A stretch of DNA of 64,000 nucleotides from Iodobacter sp025352645 (GCF_033446605.1 NZ_JAWQUO010000011.1:1-64000); one strand, 5' to 3'. Shown: positions 34,305 through 44,295, counted from the first letter of the stretch. Translations and numbers: made by a program. Notes: generated from the letters alone by a model not told the origin.

Positions 34305-36032
34305 CTATCCCTTTTTATTCGGCTCGCCGCCTTTATTGTCACCGCTATTTAGCATCCATTCACGCAGGATAATAGCCACCATCCGTGGGTCATCTCTTGC
34401 CAGCTCTTTAGCCCTTTGTAATAGCTCAGCAAAGGCAGCCTGTCGGTTTCTATTTTCATCCTCTTCTGGGCTCTGCTCAGCGTCAGTCAGCTTCTCACCA
34501 TCTGGCCCAAGGGTTTCGCCAAAATCCAACTCTTGAATACGCGCTTCTTCGCGAGTTTTGGCCATATCCTTCATGAGTGGGCGCAAAACGAACAGCAACA
34601 AATACAGTACAACTACAGCAATTAACGCTAACTTGCCCACATCCATAGCGTTGGTTTGAATATAAGCCAAAGCCTTCTCTTGAATTTTCTTCTCTTCAAG
34701 AGGCAAAGAATCCGCAAACGCAGCATTCACCACATTCACCGAATCGCCACGCTCTTTGTTATACCCTATCGCTTCTCGCACCAGATTATTAATCTGAGTC
34801 ATTTCTTGTGGGCTAAACGGCAGATAAGTCATTTTGCCGTCTTTATCTTTACCCGGCTTATAGTTAAGCACCACCGCAGCAGATAAGCGCTTCACACCAC
34901 CTACCTGCTGTTTTACATGCTGAATGGTTTTATCCACTTCATAATTAATCGTGGCTTCCTTACGGCTATTGGCACTGCCGCCGCTCGCTGCTTCAGATGC
35001 GCCCGATGCCACAGGAGCCGTAATAGGTGCAGCAGCTGCGCCTGGCGGTTGATTAGATAATGCACCCGGCACGCCACCGGCAGACTCATTAGTAGACTTA
35101 CCTTGTAAATCTAAAGTTTGCTGGCTGCGCATGGCCGAGCTATTGGGTGGCGAATTCGGTTTAAACGATTCTGATGTTTGCTCAACCTCAGCAAAATCAA
35201 TTTGCGCCGTCACTTCGGCTTTTACGTTTTCTTTACCTACCAGTGGAGCCAAAATGGTTTCTACCCGCTCAACAAAACCTTTCTCTACGTGTTGCACATA
35301 AAGTAATTGGCGCGGGTCTAAATTGTTTTGGCTCATTTCCGGCAATTTAGATAATAAATTGCCATCTTGATCCACAATAGTCACGTTTTTAATGGGTAAT
35401 TCAGGAATACTAGAGGAGACTAAATGGATAATGCCTGCTACCTGGCCGCCATCTAATATGCGCCCAGGATGTAAAGTCAGCATCACGGAAGCAGTGGGCT
35501 TTTGCTGATCGCGCAAAAATACGGTTTGCTTAGGCATGGCCAAATGCACGCGAGCTTTACTCACCGAGGCAACCGTTTCTATTGAGCGCGCTAATTCACC
35601 CTCAATTGCGCGCTGGTAATTTACTTGCTCGGCAAATTGGGATACGCCAAATTTTTGATTATCTAACAGCTCAAATCCCGCATTACCTGATTTAGGTAAT
35701 CCTTGCGCCGCAAGCTTTAATCTAACGTCATATATTTTATCGGCAGTTACAGAAATAGTGCCACCAGGATCAAGCTTATAGGGCACATTCATTTGCTGCA
35801 GTGATTGAACGATGGCACCGCCATCTTTATCAGGGATATTGGTAAATAAAACGCGGTAGGCAGGCTCTTTAGACCAAAGAAAATTACCCACGATGAGCGC
35901 AATCACTGCGGCTACGGCAACCATTAATCCAATCTTACGCCCAGAGGAAAGCGCAGCGAAGCGCTCACGCGCAACCCCGAATCCTCTTGCTGTAATCAGA
36001 TTATTATCTGCCGCTGCACTTACCTCTGCCAT
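34305..36032 (-). CDS. fliF: Flagellar MS-ring protein FliF
   Basis: The 575-residue protein forms the MS ring. The first membrane helix is at about residues 33-51 (KIGLMVAVAAVIALIVG). The YscJ/FliF ring domains follow (LFTNIPDKDGGAIVQSL; GNAGFELLDNQKFGVSQFAEQVNYQRAIEGEL split across family motifs). The second helix is near 455-475 (LALIAVVVLYLLLFVLRPL), and the C-terminal FliG-binding tail contains LLQRAKELARDDPRMVAIIL. It follows fliE in the operon. Confidence 0.96.
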   Translation of the reverse strand: MAEVSAAADNNLITARGFGVARERFAALSSGRKIGLMVAVAAVIALIVGNFLWSKEPAYRVLFTNIPDKDGGAIVQSLQQMNVPYKLDPGGTISVTADKIYDVRLKLAAQGLPKSGNAGFELLDNQKFGVSQFAEQVNYQRAIEGELARSIETVASVSKARVHLAMPKQTVFLRDQQKPTASVMLTLHPGRILDGGQVAGIIHLVSSSIPELPIKNVTIVDQDGNLLSKLPEMSQNNLDPRQLLYVQHVEKGFVERVETILAPLVGKENVKAEVTAQIDFAEVEQTSESFKPNSPPNSSAMRSQQTLDLQGKSTNESAGGVPGALSNQPPGAAAAPITAPVASGASEAASGGSANSRKEATINYEVDKTIQHVKQQVGGVKRLSAAVVLNYKPGKDKDGKMTYLPFSPQEMTQINNLVREAIGYNKERGDSVNVVNAAFADSLPLEEKKIQEKALAYIQTNAMDVGKLALIAVVVLYLLLFVLRPLMKDMAKTREEARIQELDFGETLGPDGEKLTDAEQSPEEDENRNRQAAFAELLQRAKELARDDPRMVAIILREWMLNSGDNKGGEPNKKG

Positions 36033-36128
36033 ACGTCGAAATCCTATGCAGGCTTTAAACAGCCTGTCTAAATTCTAGTCTAAATATTTCATCAGTGCTT
36101 TCATGAAATACTCAGGCTAGCCTAGGCT

Positions 36129-36452
36129 TTAGACCTGCATATTCATGACTTCCTGATAAGCACTGACTAGCTTATTGCGCACCTGCACCATGGTTTGGAA
36201 AGAAAGGCTAGCTTTTTGCAAGGATACCATTACATCTTGCAAATTGGCTTCTGGCGCTCCTGACTGAAACGCGAGCTGTTGAGCTTGCGCGTCTTGTTGC
36301 ACCTGATTCACTTGATCTAAGGAAGACTTTAACATTGTTGCAAAATCAGGTGAACCGGTAGTAGGCTTAACTTGCGAGGTAGCCTGTCCACCCGCTTGCG
36401 CGGACATCGCTTTTAGCTCGCTAAGAACCTGATCGATTCCTTGCACACTCAT
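36129..36452 (-). CDS. fliE: Flagellar hook-basal body protein FliE
   Basis: The 107-residue protein has the C-terminal FliE signature (LQKASLSFQTMVQVRNKLV, SAYQEVMNMQV). FliE links the MS ring to the rod and is an early export substrate. It is the first gene of the fliEFGHIJ operon, with an AGGGGAT ribosome-binding site and a sigma-54-type promoter about 140 bases upstream. Confidence 0.94.
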   Translation of the reverse strand: MSVQGIDQVLSELKAMSAQAGGQATSQVKPTTGSPDFATMLKSSLDQVNQVQQDAQAQQLAFQSGAPEANLQDVMVSLQKASLSFQTMVQVRNKLVSAYQEVMNMQV

Positions 36453-36593
36453 GACTTATATCCCCTTTTAAGCCCTTAATCAATGTTTCCCGCCACCAAC
36501 ACTGGCCTCAGCTTGCACACTGTTGCAAGGCTGACAGAAACACCCAACAAGAACTCGCCTTTAAATTGTAGGTGTTTAGACTGAACTACCGCA

Positions 36594-36609
36594 AGCAATT
36601 CCCGCGCCA
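36594..36609 (-). promoter_or_regulatory. Sigma-54 (RpoN) promoter for the fliEFGHIJ operon
   Basis: On the minus strand TGGCGCGGGAATTGCT fits the TGGCACG-N4-TTGCW consensus, with one difference (G for A) and exact spacing. It reads toward fliE. The neighbouring FleR/FlrC activator gene agrees with RpoN-dependent class III-type control known in polar flagellates. Confidence 0.8.
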
Positions 36610-36706
36610 CCTACAACAAGCTATTAACAAACAAGGAAAAACGCCCTTTATGCCACGTCATTCATTCCCCCAATCCTGCCTGCAAAAATGCCGTGTAACA
36701 CCGCAC

Positions 36707-38059
36707 TCAGATTAGTAAATCAGGGTTTTGCTCACGATATTGCTGTAATTTATACCTCAGCGTTCTTTCACTCATCCCAAGCTTTTCTGCAGTGGATTTA
36801 CGCGCACCACCTAAGGATTTAAGTGTTTCCAATATATGCTTTTTTTCCAACTCTTTAATATCACTTACGACAACCGGCGCATCTACAGACGCTTTATCGC
36901 CGCTCAATGGCGATAAAGCGGCAACATTTGCCGCTGAGGCTTGCAGCGGCAAATACAGGTGATCTACTAAGATTTCATCCCCCGGCGCTAAAATCAAAGC
37001 ACGCTGCATCACATTATCTAACTCTCGAATATTCCCTTCCCAAGCATTAGCCAGCAGCGCCAATACCGCCCCTTGCGATAAAACCGGTGCACGGCGTTTT
37101 TGCCTTGCCGCATGTCTAGCCACCATGGCTTTAGCCAAGGGCAAAATATCGTTGCTACGCTCACGCAATGCGGGCAAATGCAATGGAAATACATTTAAAC
37201 GATAAAACAAGTCTTCTCTAAACCGCCCAGCCGCCACTTCTTGTTTCATATCACGGTTTGAGGTGGCTAAAACGCGGATATCAATTTGTATCGGCCGGCT
37301 GCCGCCTACCCGCTCTACCTCTCGCTCTTGCAGCACCCGCAGTAATTTAGCCTGCAGAGCCAAAGGCATTTCAGAGATTTCATCCAGCAATAAAGTACCA
37401 CCATTGGCCTGCTCAAACTTGCCCAGATGCTGCGTTGCTGCACCTGTAAATGAGCCTTTTTCATGCCCAAACAAGGTGGATTCTAATAAAGCTTCAGGAA
37501 TCGCAGCACAGTTAATCGCCACAAAGGGCCGGGCGGCTCGATCACTATTGCGGTGCAAAAACTGAGCAAGCACTTCCTTACCCGTGCCAGACTCCCCAGT
37601 AATCATCACCGATGCATCTGACAAGGCCACCCGCCGCGACATATCTAATAGGCTAAGCATGGCAGGGTCTTCGGCAATGACATCATGTTCATCACCGCCG
37701 CCCAGCATATATTTAGCTACTTCTTGCAGTAGGCGATCGGGCTCAAAGGGTTTGGGCAGGTAATGACAAGCCCCCGCATGTAAGGCAGCTACGGCTTTTT
37801 CAATCACACCATAGGCCGTCATTAAAATGACGGGAAGGTAGGGGTAAAGCAATTTAATTTCTTGCAACAGCGCCTCGCCATCCATGGGCTGCATTTGCAC
37901 ATCAGAGAGCACCAAGCCCACACGGTTTTTTTCTAAAATGCTGAGGGCATCCAGCCCTTCTTCTGCCAGCAAAACCGTATAGCCGCCCAGCTCAAGCGTA
38001 TCGGCCAGTGCTTCTCTTAAATCATCATCATCTTCAACAATTAAAATCGGTAAACTCAT
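36707..38059 (-). CDS. fleR: Sigma-54-dependent response regulator, FleR/FlrC type
   Basis: The 450-residue protein has three parts. The receiver is at residues 1-120, with Asp in LVLSDVQMQPMDGEALL. The AAA+ domain is at about 135-365, with Walker A GESGTGKEVLAQ, the sigma-54 loop KGSFTGA and LLDEISEMPLALQAKLL. A Fis-type helix-turn-helix (GGARKSTAEKLGMSERTLRYKL) closes the protein. It most resembles FleR/FlrC, activators of basal-body and hook genes; location next to fliE and its sigma-54 promoter supports this. Its likely kinase (FleS-like, 50561-51736) is encoded 12 kb away. A TTG start overlapping cheB was rejected in favour of the ATG. Confidence 0.88.
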   Translation of the reverse strand: MSLPILIVEDDDDLREALADTLELGGYTVLLAEEGLDALSILEKNRVGLVLSDVQMQPMDGEALLQEIKLLYPYLPVILMTAYGVIEKAVAALHAGACHYLPKPFEPDRLLQEVAKYMLGGGDEHDVIAEDPAMLSLLDMSRRVALSDASVMITGESGTGKEVLAQFLHRNSDRAARPFVAINCAAIPEALLESTLFGHEKGSFTGAATQHLGKFEQANGGTLLLDEISEMPLALQAKLLRVLQEREVERVGGSRPIQIDIRVLATSNRDMKQEVAAGRFREDLFYRLNVFPLHLPALRERSNDILPLAKAMVARHAARQKRRAPVLSQGAVLALLANAWEGNIRELDNVMQRALILAPGDEILVDHLYLPLQASAANVAALSPLSGDKASVDAPVVVSDIKELEKKHILETLKSLGGARKSTAEKLGMSERTLRYKLQQYREQNPDLLI

Positions 38060-38073
38060 TGCCTGCTTCACTT

Positions 38074-39156
38074 TCAAATTCGTACATTACGCCCACCATG
38101 CAAGGTTAAAAACCCAAGCACACGGGTAGAAATATCTTTTAATGGCAAAATTTCATGCACCCCACCCAAAGCAATCGCCTCTTTAGGCATGCCAAACACC
38201 ACGCAGCTAGCCTCATCTTGGGCAAAGTTATAAGAGCCCGCTTGCTTCATTTCTAGCATGCCAATAGCGCCGTCTTTGCCCATGCCCGTTAAAATCACGC
38301 CAATCGCATTTTTACCAGCTAAATTAGCAACGGATCTAAACAACACATCCACCGATGGGCGATGGCGATTCACCGGCTCGCCTTGAGACAATTGGCAAAC
38401 ATAATTTGCGCCAGATACCCCAAGCATTAAATGCGAATGACCTGGAGCAATATAGGCATGGCCAGGTAAAATACGCTCGCCCTGCTCTGCCTCTTTAACT
38501 GTAATACGGCATAAAGAATCTAGCCGATTAGCAAAAGATTTAGTAAACATTTCTGGCATATGCTGGGCAATTAAAATCGCAGGCGAGTCAGGAGGCATGG
38601 GCATTAAAAACTCTTTTAACGCCTCTGTGCCACCTGTTGAGGCCCCTACAATAATTAATTTTTCTGTTTTTAAAATAGGCTTAGAAATTTTAGAAAGCAC
38701 TACGTCTGCAGAATGGTTGGGAGTAACGCTACTAAACATTGGCTTCACATTTGCCCCCGCAGCACTGCGGATTTTTTCCCGAATATCATCGGCATATCCT
38801 TGAATTCCACGCACAATATCCAACTTTGGCTTGGCAATAATATCCACCGCACCCAACTCTAAGGCACGGAGGGCCGCTTCTGAACCTTGTTCAGTTAACG
38901 AGGATATCATAATCACTGGCGTGGGCTTCAGCCGCATGAGCCGCTCAAGAAACTCTAGCCCATCCATCTTGGGCATTTCAATATCAAGGGTAATCACATC
39001 TGGATTAAGCTCACGGATTTTTTCCCGAGCAATCAAGGGATCAGGCGCGGTAGCGATGCATTCTAAATCAGGTGCTTCATCAATAATTTCTTTTAACAAA
39101 TTTCTCATTAATGCAGAATCATCAATGACGATCACTCTAATATTTTTTTTCATCAT
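38074..39156 (-). CDS. cheB: Chemotaxis protein-glutamate methylesterase/deamidase
   Basis: The 360-residue protein has a receiver domain (phospho-Asp in PDVITLDIEMPKMDGLEFLE). A flexible linker precedes a C-terminal methylesterase with the catalytic triad: Ser in IVGASTGGTEALKEFL, His in AQHMPEMFT, Asp in MGKDGAIGM. It removes methyl groups from receptors for adaptation. It lies 71 bases after cheD and is followed closely by fleR. Confidence 0.95.
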   Translation of the reverse strand: MMKKNIRVIVIDDSALMRNLLKEIIDEAPDLECIATAPDPLIAREKIRELNPDVITLDIEMPKMDGLEFLERLMRLKPTPVIMISSLTEQGSEAALRALELGAVDIIAKPKLDIVRGIQGYADDIREKIRSAAGANVKPMFSSVTPNHSADVVLSKISKPILKTEKLIIVGASTGGTEALKEFLMPMPPDSPAILIAQHMPEMFTKSFANRLDSLCRITVKEAEQGERILPGHAYIAPGHSHLMLGVSGANYVCQLSQGEPVNRHRPSVDVLFRSVANLAGKNAIGVILTGMGKDGAIGMLEMKQAGSYNFAQDEASCVVFGMPKEAIALGGVHEILPLKDISTRVLGFLTLHGGRNVRI

Positions 39157-39227
39157 TCATTTCCCGCTCTAAACAGGCTGAACTAAAATATATTTAGCTG
39201 AATATTAAAATGATCTCATTTTTATAT

Positions 39228-39836
39228 CTAGAACAATTCAATATCACCGCCTTGTTTAACATCTTTGATCCTAGTGCGGTAATCCTTTTCCCTATCAATA
39301 ATGGTATTATTATGTACAGCTTTGAGCTTTTTAATTAAAACACGCCCTGTTTGGGGAAAAAAATAAACTTTTCTTGGATAAATATCCAGTAAATCTTCTC
39401 CCACAATAGGGATTCTTTCTAAATTTAAAAACGACCTCACAAAATCCACATTTTTTTGCCCAACATTAACAACAGTAAAACCTTTTAATACATTCCCACC
39501 ACCAAATACTTTCGCCTCTAAAGAGGCACGAGAGCCGCCCATTTTCATAATTTGATTAATCAGCATTTCCATTGCATAAGTGCCATAACGAGTCGATAAA
39601 CCCGCCATGGCGGTGGCCTCATCGGCGGCCTCAGGCAGCATAAAGTGATTCATGCCCCCCACACCAGTTTTTCTATCCCGAATACAGGCAGCCACACAGG
39701 AGCCCAATACCGTCACTAACAGCATATTTTGCCCAGTAACATAGTACTCACCAGGTAGTAGTTTTGCGGCATCAATATCAAAACTTTTATCAAAATAAAG
39801 TGTTGGGGCGAGCACCTCCTCATATGATTTACTCAT
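39228..39836 (-). CDS. cheD: Chemoreceptor glutamine deamidase CheD
   Basis: The 202-residue protein has the CheD catalytic segment VTVLGSCVAACIRD (Cys), then VGGMNHFMLPE (His) and YAMEMLINQIMKMGG. It deamidates receptor glutamines. Its start overlaps the cheR stop by four bases (ATGA). The last residues are GGDIELF, almost the same as the SGDIDLF end of the receptor at 46998-48194; see findings. Confidence 0.95.
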   Translation of the reverse strand: MSKSYEEVLAPTLYFDKSFDIDAAKLLPGEYYVTGQNMLLVTVLGSCVAACIRDRKTGVGGMNHFMLPEAADEATAMAGLSTRYGTYAMEMLINQIMKMGGSRASLEAKVFGGGNVLKGFTVVNVGQKNVDFVRSFLNLERIPIVGEDLLDIYPRKVYFFPQTGRVLIKKLKAVHNNTIIDREKDYRTRIKDVKQGGDIELF

Positions 39837-40687
39837 CGATGAGCCCCCCACTCTTGAATGGCCTTATCCGTTAAGCGATACACTGTTTTTCCGCAGGAAT
39901 GAAACCATTCGGACATATGATGTAGGTTTTCTGAGTGGCCAACATAAAGTAATCCATTGGGCTTTAATAATCGGCCCATTTTCTCTAGCATGACGCGTTG
40001 AGTAGGTTGATCAAAATAAATCATTACATTACGGCAAAAAATAGCATCAAAATATGGCGTTAATGGCCATGAATTAGCCAATAAATTAATTTGTTTAAAT
40101 TCAATCATCTCCCGCAATTCACGCCTTATTCTGGCCTGCCCTGTATTTTCGCCTCGACCTTTTAAAAAAAATATTTTACACCTCTCACTGGATACTTTAT
40201 CCAACTTATCCATTGAATAAATACCATTTTTTGCCTTAGTTAATACCTGAGTATCTAAATCAGAAGCAATGATTTCTACATCAGGCTTCAAGCTTCCATA
40301 AGCTTCAATAGCGGTCATGGCCAAAGAATAGGGCTCCTCGCCAGTACTGGATGCGGAGCACCAAATACGGACGGGGCCATGCAAATGCTGCAATTGTTCC
40401 GTCAGCATTTCAAAGTGGTGTTTTTCTCTAAAAAAGAAAGTCAAATTAGTGGTTAAGGAATTGGTAAAGTGCTGCCACTCTTCATTTTTAGGATCTTTTT
40501 CTAAAAAATTCAAATAATCACTAAATCGCTCTAAATCTAAAGCTCTTAGGCGCCGAGCCAAGCGGCTATATACCATCGACTGCTTGCTATCATTTAAACG
40601 AATACCCGCTCGTGCATAGATAAGATCGACAACACGGCGAAAATCAGCATCAGTAAAAACAAAATCTTGCTCACGCGCATTTGTCAT
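39833..40687 (-). CDS. cheR: Chemotaxis protein methyltransferase CheR
   Basis: The 284-residue SAM-dependent enzyme methylates receptor glutamates. It has an N-terminal helical domain (FTDADFRRVVDLIYARAGI) and the SAM site VRIWCSASSTGEEPYSLAM near residue 105. FDAIFCRNVMIYFD and GLLYVGHSENL follow. The ATG was preferred to a TTG three codons earlier. cheR-cheD-cheB form one operon. Confidence 0.95.
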   Translation of the reverse strand: MTNAREQDFVFTDADFRRVVDLIYARAGIRLNDSKQSMVYSRLARRLRALDLERFSDYLNFLEKDPKNEEWQHFTNSLTTNLTFFFREKHHFEMLTEQLQHLHGPVRIWCSASSTGEEPYSLAMTAIEAYGSLKPDVEIIASDLDTQVLTKAKNGIYSMDKLDKVSSERCKIFFLKGRGENTGQARIRRELREMIEFKQINLLANSWPLTPYFDAIFCRNVMIYFDQPTQRVMLEKMGRLLKPNGLLYVGHSENLHHMSEWFHSCGKTVYRLTDKAIQEWGAHR

Positions 40688-40863
40688 ATTGGCCAACTTA
40701 TCATCATCGCGGGAAGGATATCCACAGCATCAAATCCAACTTGCATTGGCGCTTAAAAGCCAACTGTATATAAAACCACCCTACGGCTAGTTGCCGAATA
40801 GGCTCGCCCAATGAAGTGATTGATGCAGGGAATGACTATTTATAAATATCGCATAAGCTAAAC

Positions 40864-40904
40864 AAAAAAAGGAGCCGCATTTATTATATGAAAGCGACTC
40901 CTTT
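40864..40904 (-). terminator. Intrinsic terminator after the soluble receptor gene
   Basis: AAAGGAGCCGC can pair with GCGACTCCTTT across an AT-rich loop. On the minus strand a run of T residues follows. It separates the cheY-cheA-cheW-receptor unit from cheR-cheD-cheB. Confidence 0.7.
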
Positions 40905-40919
40905 ATCTTGTTTTTTTAC

Positions 40920-43793
40920 TTAAAACTCTTCCCAATCACCATCATCAGCGGTAGGGCTTGGGAGTTTTTTACCAGTGCTTAACGATTTTGAAGCGGCAGC
41001 TGCGGGTGCTCGCGGAGCAGCAATTGCAGGCCGAGCTGCTGCTGGCACACTGCGTGGTGCAGGCAAGCGCTTGGCAGCTACCTCTGCGTGTTGATACGAA
41101 GCACCTAGTTTGAAGACCGCAATCGCATCCGCAAGGCTACCCGCTTGCTCTTCTAAGCTTTCGGCGGCGGCGGCGGCCTCTTCCACCAAGGCTGCATTTT
41201 GCTGGGTGTTTTCATCCATTTGCACCACAGCCTGATTGACTTGCTCGATACCTGAGCTTTGCTCTGCGCTGGCGGCAGAAATCTCGCTCATAATATCGGT
41301 GACGCGTTTCACCGCAGAAACCACTTCTTGCATGGTGCGGCCCGCATCATCCACCAAGCGAGAACCTAGCTCAACTTTCAAGACCGAATCGCCAATCAAG
41401 GTTTTGATTTCTTTTGCTGCTGCTGCAGAACGCTGCGCTAAATTACGCACCTCGCTTGCCACCACAGCAAAGCCTCGACCCTGCTCACCCGCCCTTGCCG
41501 CTTCTACGGCAGCATTCAATGCCAAAATATTGGTTTGGAAGGCAATGCCGTCAATGACCGAGATAATATCGACAATTTTCTTAGCACTATTGTTAATCTC
41601 GCTCATGGTAGAAACCACTTGCTCAACGACCCCGCCCCCCTTCACGGCAATATCCGAAGCGCCAATCGCCAATTGATTTGCTTGTTTGGCGTTTTCAGCA
41701 TTTTGTTTTACGGTGCCGGTTAGCTCTTCCATACTAGAGGCCGTTTCTTCTAAGCTGGCCGCTTGTTGCTCTGTTCGGCTAGATAGATTGTTATTACCAG
41801 CAGCAATTTCTTGCGAAGCCGTATTAATTAACCCTACCGAATCTTTAATCTGCATCACAATTTCAGACAAGCGCTCGCCGGTTAAATTGCAATCATCCTT
41901 AAGCTGCCCAAGCGTGCCACGATAATCATCATTAATTGTTTCAGATAAATCGCCCCGCGCCAAAGCACCCAATACCCGAACCACATCGGCGAGGCCTTTT
42001 TCATTTGAAATCATTAATTGATTAATACCTTGGCATAATCCCAAGGTAAAGCCTTCTTTACCTTCTAATTTAGCCCGTTTAGAGAAATCCCCATTCACGG
42101 CTGCCGCTTCTACAATATCGGCTATTTCAACTTCTACAGCCACTTCAGTAGTGCGATCAAGCCACTCAACCACCGTGCCCTGGCGAATACCAGTATCATC
42201 GTAAACCGGATTAGCCACTAATTTAAACGTACGCCCACCCACTAAAATTTCAGTTGAATAAGTGCTACGTAAATTAGCCAACATATCACGCTGATGCGCT
42301 GGGTTTTTATGAAAAATATCGACATTCTGACCAATAAGCTTATTTACATCAAACTGTGGCAATGCTTTGCGCAGCTCGTTTTGTGCAATATTGAGCATGC
42401 TAGTGACCGATTTATTCATGTAAATAATTTCACGTTCATTATTTGCAATCATGACATTGGTCGTGCACCCATCTAGTGCGGCCTTAATGCGGGCATTTTC
42501 AGCAGCCAGCTGCCCAGCCTTATTGCTTGCAGCCAGCTCATCTGTGCGGTCTTGCCACTCAACCACGGTACCCAACCTTAATTTGGTTTTAGAGAACACG
42601 GGCGTCACCAGCAGCCGGAAAGTACGCCCGCCCAGCACCAGCTGAGCCTCATGCGGGGCCTGCAAACCCGCCAGCATATTGCGCTGAAAAGAGGGGTTTT
42701 TATGAAAGATATCAATATTACTACCCAATACTTTTGAGGCAGTAAACTGCGGCACATCTTTACGAATCGCTGATTCTGCATTAATCAGCATTTTTTCCAT
42801 CGATTCATTGGTGTAAATAATATTAAAGTTTTCATCTGCCATCATCACATTGGTGGAAGCCACATCCAATGCAGACTGCAAATTTGCGCTTTCTACTGCC
42901 TCAGTCATATCTGAAGCATATTTCACAACTTTATAAGGTTTACCATTCACATCAAATAAAGGGTTATAGCTGGCCTGTATCCATATTTTTTTACCACTTT
43001 TAGTAATACGTGGATAAATAGCTGCATCAAACTCTCCCCTTCTTAATTTATCCCAGAAAGCAGAATACTCTTGCGACTGGCGATAAACCGGATCAACAAA
43101 CATACTATGGTGCTGATCTTTAATTTCATTAAGCCGATAACCTAGCGCACTCAAGAAATTATCATTGGCAGTCAAAATCTTGCCATTTAAATCAAATTCA
43201 ATAACGGCTTGCGCTTTGCCTACTGCAGAATCTTTGGCTTTTAATTCATTGGCCTGATTAATTTCCTCTGTTACATCGGTGGCAAATTTAACCACTTTAT
43301 ACGGTTTGCCATTGCTATCAAAGATGGGATTATAACTGGCTTGTATCCAGATTTCTTTCCCCCCCTGGCCAACACGTTTATAAGTTCCGCTATCAAACTC
43401 ACCACGTCTAAGCTTATCCCAGAAGGCGATATATTCGCCTGACTGCCGCTGAACAGGATCAACAAACATACTATGGTGCTGATCTTTAATTTCATTAAGG
43501 CGATAACCCAAACAGGTGAGGAAATTATCATTTGCCGTCAGTATTCTGCCGGTTAGATCAAACTCAATCACCGCTTGTGATTTATCAATTGCATTATTTT
43601 TGCCTTTTAGCTCCTGCATTTCTTCTTGCAGGCTTAAAATCAGCTTTTTATTGGCTTCTTCTTTAGCGGGATCAAAAGCTAATTCGGCCTTCATTGCCCT
43701 TGCCTTAAACTCTTGAACTTCATCTTGTAAGCTAATAATCTGCCTTTTAGTAGCTTCTTCTTTAGCAGGATCTGAAAATAGATTGAACATCAT
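40920..43793 (-). CDS. Soluble methyl-accepting chemotaxis protein with four PAS domains
   Basis: The 957-residue receptor has no membrane segment. An N-terminal part with two copies of DPAKEEA leads to PAS1 (about 70-185) and PAS2 (about 195-305). These two are near-duplicates, sharing LGYRLNEIKDQHHSMFVDPV. PAS3 and PAS4 (about 310-420, 430-545) share DIFHKNP-QR-MLA. After a HAMP-like part, the signalling domain holds SVIDGIAFQTNILALNAAVE (hairpin tip). An Ala/Pro-rich tail ends in DWEEF, like the CheR-binding pentapeptide NWETF of E. coli receptors. PAS1/2 resemble BdlA/Aer2-type sensors of redox or energy state. The ligand or cofactor is not predictable. Confidence 0.9.
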   Translation of the reverse strand: MMFNLFSDPAKEEATKRQIISLQDEVQEFKARAMKAELAFDPAKEEANKKLILSLQEEMQELKGKNNAIDKSQAVIEFDLTGRILTANDNFLTCLGYRLNEIKDQHHSMFVDPVQRQSGEYIAFWDKLRRGEFDSGTYKRVGQGGKEIWIQASYNPIFDSNGKPYKVVKFATDVTEEINQANELKAKDSAVGKAQAVIEFDLNGKILTANDNFLSALGYRLNEIKDQHHSMFVDPVYRQSQEYSAFWDKLRRGEFDAAIYPRITKSGKKIWIQASYNPLFDVNGKPYKVVKYASDMTEAVESANLQSALDVASTNVMMADENFNIIYTNESMEKMLINAESAIRKDVPQFTASKVLGSNIDIFHKNPSFQRNMLAGLQAPHEAQLVLGGRTFRLLVTPVFSKTKLRLGTVVEWQDRTDELAASNKAGQLAAENARIKAALDGCTTNVMIANNEREIIYMNKSVTSMLNIAQNELRKALPQFDVNKLIGQNVDIFHKNPAHQRDMLANLRSTYSTEILVGGRTFKLVANPVYDDTGIRQGTVVEWLDRTTEVAVEVEIADIVEAAAVNGDFSKRAKLEGKEGFTLGLCQGINQLMISNEKGLADVVRVLGALARGDLSETINDDYRGTLGQLKDDCNLTGERLSEIVMQIKDSVGLINTASQEIAAGNNNLSSRTEQQAASLEETASSMEELTGTVKQNAENAKQANQLAIGASDIAVKGGGVVEQVVSTMSEINNSAKKIVDIISVIDGIAFQTNILALNAAVEAARAGEQGRGFAVVASEVRNLAQRSAAAAKEIKTLIGDSVLKVELGSRLVDDAGRTMQEVVSAVKRVTDIMSEISAASAEQSSGIEQVNQAVVQMDENTQQNAALVEEAAAAAESLEEQAGSLADAIAVFKLGASYQHAEVAAKRLPAPRSVPAAARPAIAAPRAPAAAASKSLSTGKKLPSPTADDGDWEEF

Positions 43794-43812
43794 ATTATCC
43801 TCGAATCATTGA

Positions 43813-44295
43813 TTAAGCGGGAATGGCAACATGATCAACTAATGACATATCATTACTTGTCATTAACTTTTCAATATCAACAAGGATAATCATTCGCTCT
43901 TCTAAAGTACCCAGTCCTTGAATGTAGGCGGTATCCAGCACCGCGCCAAATTCAGGGGCTGGCTTAACGTGATTAGCCGCCAAAGTTAAAACATCTGAAA
44001 CACCATCAACCACAATGCCCACAGTGCGATTAGCTACATTCAAAATAATCACTACCGTAAAATGGTCATACATCACATTGCCTAGACCAAATTTAATCCT
44101 AAGATCGACAATAGGAACAATATTGCCGCGCAGATTAATTACCCCTTTAATAAAAGCAGGCACATTAGCGATACTGGTCACCGCATCGTAGCCACGAATT
44201 TCCTGCACTTTTAAAATATCGATACCGTATTCCTCGCTGCCCAGTGCAAAAACGAGAATCTCACGAGCGGCATCTTGATCTTGACCAATATCCAT
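43813..44295 (-). CDS. cheW: Chemotaxis coupling protein CheW
   Basis: The 160-residue single-domain adaptor shows ILVFALGSEEYGIDILKVQEI, INLRGNIVPIVDLRIKFGL and ILNVANRTVGIVVDGVSDVL, the standard CheW pattern. It bridges receptors to CheA. It lies between cheA (36 bases) and the four-PAS receptor (19 bases). Confidence 0.95.
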   Translation of the reverse strand: MDIGQDQDAAREILVFALGSEEYGIDILKVQEIRGYDAVTSIANVPAFIKGVINLRGNIVPIVDLRIKFGLGNVMYDHFTVVIILNVANRTVGIVVDGVSDVLTLAANHVKPAPEFGAVLDTAYIQGLGTLEERMIILVDIEKLMTSNDMSLVDHVAIPA

